NCBI GenBank assembly: GCA_031254385.1
Contig: JAIRUO010000083.1
Coordinates: 1-5,183, forward strand
Source of the DNA: Treponema sp.
GTDB taxonomy: Bacteria; Spirochaetota; Spirochaetia; Treponematales; Breznakiellaceae
Direction: 5' to 3'
DNA: 5,183 nucleotides
The notes below the pieces were generated by a model, which saw only the letters and a program-made list of their open reading frames with translations, did not search any database and was not told the DNA's origin. This document shows, in pieces, positions 5,165-5,183 of the stretch (the stretch's first letter is position 1; every line of letters starts with the position of its first letter). The position numbers and the translations under genes were made by a program.

Positions 5165-5181
5165 GTGTCCTGCAGCAGCCT
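5029..5181 (-). CDS. IS630 transposase orfA end, 5' part outside window
   Basis: Reading the minus strand from 5181 gives an open frame beginning RLLQDTWKTLAYTDTKT and continuing VSYQTVRRTLKK, the segment that in IS630 transposases links the helix-turn-helix domain to the catalytic domain. The frame then leaves the family sequence (TKLSPGKAG onward) and stops at TAG at 5029-5031. The family sequence carries on in the orfB frame after a -1 shift on the A8 run. The DNA-binding part of the transposase lies beyond the window edge. Alternatively the shift could be an inactivating mutation rather than a programmed event. Confidence 0.7.
   Translation of the reverse strand, partial: RLLQDTWKTLAYTDTKTVSYQTVRRTLKKTKLSPGKAGNGAYRQEGKAIL
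5068..5101 (-). promoter_or_regulatory. Probable -1 frameshift signal: A8 slippery run plus hairpin
   Basis: On the minus strand the orfA frame reads TTA AAA AAA ACG, so the run of eight A (5094-5101) contains the slippery heptamer A_AAA_AAA; slipping back one base gives AAC GAA ATT, the orfB frame. Eleven nt downstream, CCTGGC (5082-5077) and GCCGGG (5073-5068) can pair around an AAA loop, with one G-U pair, as a possible stimulator. The family match on both sides fixes the shift to this place. Confidence 0.65.
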
Positions 5182-5183
5182 CA

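Larger units (their letters stand above)
4387..5183 (-). mobile_element. IS630-family insertion sequence, one end inside the window
   Basis: The element contains the 3' part of its transposase gene on the minus strand and runs out of the window at 5183. IS630-type elements insert at TA, and some prefer CTAG. A CTAG at 4386-4389 lies 14 bp beyond the transposase stop, which suits the compact ends of this family, so I place the boundary at the TA at 4387-4388. The terminal inverted repeat cannot be verified because the other end is missing. A perfect inverted pair ACAATT (4399-4404) and AATTGT (4407-4412) lies just inside the proposed end and overlaps the stop codon; it could be a transposase binding site. 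Confidence 0.6.

Noticed and set aside
1..5183. CRISPR arrays, tRNA or rRNA genes
   Set aside because: No regularly spaced repeats and no tRNA- or rRNA-like sequence were seen on reading the window.

Overview
The window looks like a piece of a bacterial chromosome with mixed base composition: ordinary biosynthetic genes of moderate to high GC next to AT-rich accessory DNA. The small secreted barrel protein, the style of the small hypothetical genes and the IS630-type element together suggest a spirochaete of the Treponema lineage, possibly a gut member that makes its own leucine and arginine. No rRNA or marker gene is present, so this placement is an inference of moderate to low confidence.

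Left part (1-1760). The window opens inside leuB (3-isopropylmalate dehydrogenase, leucine synthesis), which lacks only about ten N-terminal residues and ends at 1044. A spacer of about 135 bp with several short repeats and inverted repeats leads to an unrecognised 131-residue protein (1180-1575) with a good ribosome binding site. Convergent to it, with stop codons overlapping by 4 nt, is a small HicB-type antitoxin-like gene (1572-1760, minus strand) without a visible HicA toxin.

Middle part (1761-3657). A full-length classical ArgA (N-acetylglutamate synthase: amino-acid-kinase-like domain plus GNAT domain, start judged to be at 1841) is followed by a secreted small beta-barrel protein. The argA stop codon and the next start codon share a base (TGATG), so the two are probably co-transcribed and translationally coupled.

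Right part (3658-5183). A 137-bp spacer rich in short inverted repeats precedes an AT-rich two-gene toxin-antitoxin module, a BrnT-like toxin and a ribbon-helix-helix antitoxin, again joined by a one-base stop/start overlap (TAATG). A near-consensus sigma-70 promoter lies so close to the toxin ATG that the mRNA would be essentially leaderless. Inverted copies of a 9-bp word flank the module. Immediately beyond it is the 3' end of an IS630-family insertion sequence on the minus strand. Its DDE catalytic domain is complete, but the family-typical upstream segment lies in another frame and joins through an A8 run, which points to -1 frameshifting between orfA and orfB. A plausible insertion boundary is the CTAG at 4386-4389.

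The window contains no long new multi-gene system. The observations most worth following are the IS630 frameshift signal with a downstream hairpin, the leaderless promoter of the toxin-antitoxin pair, and the coupling of argA to an outer-membrane-type protein.
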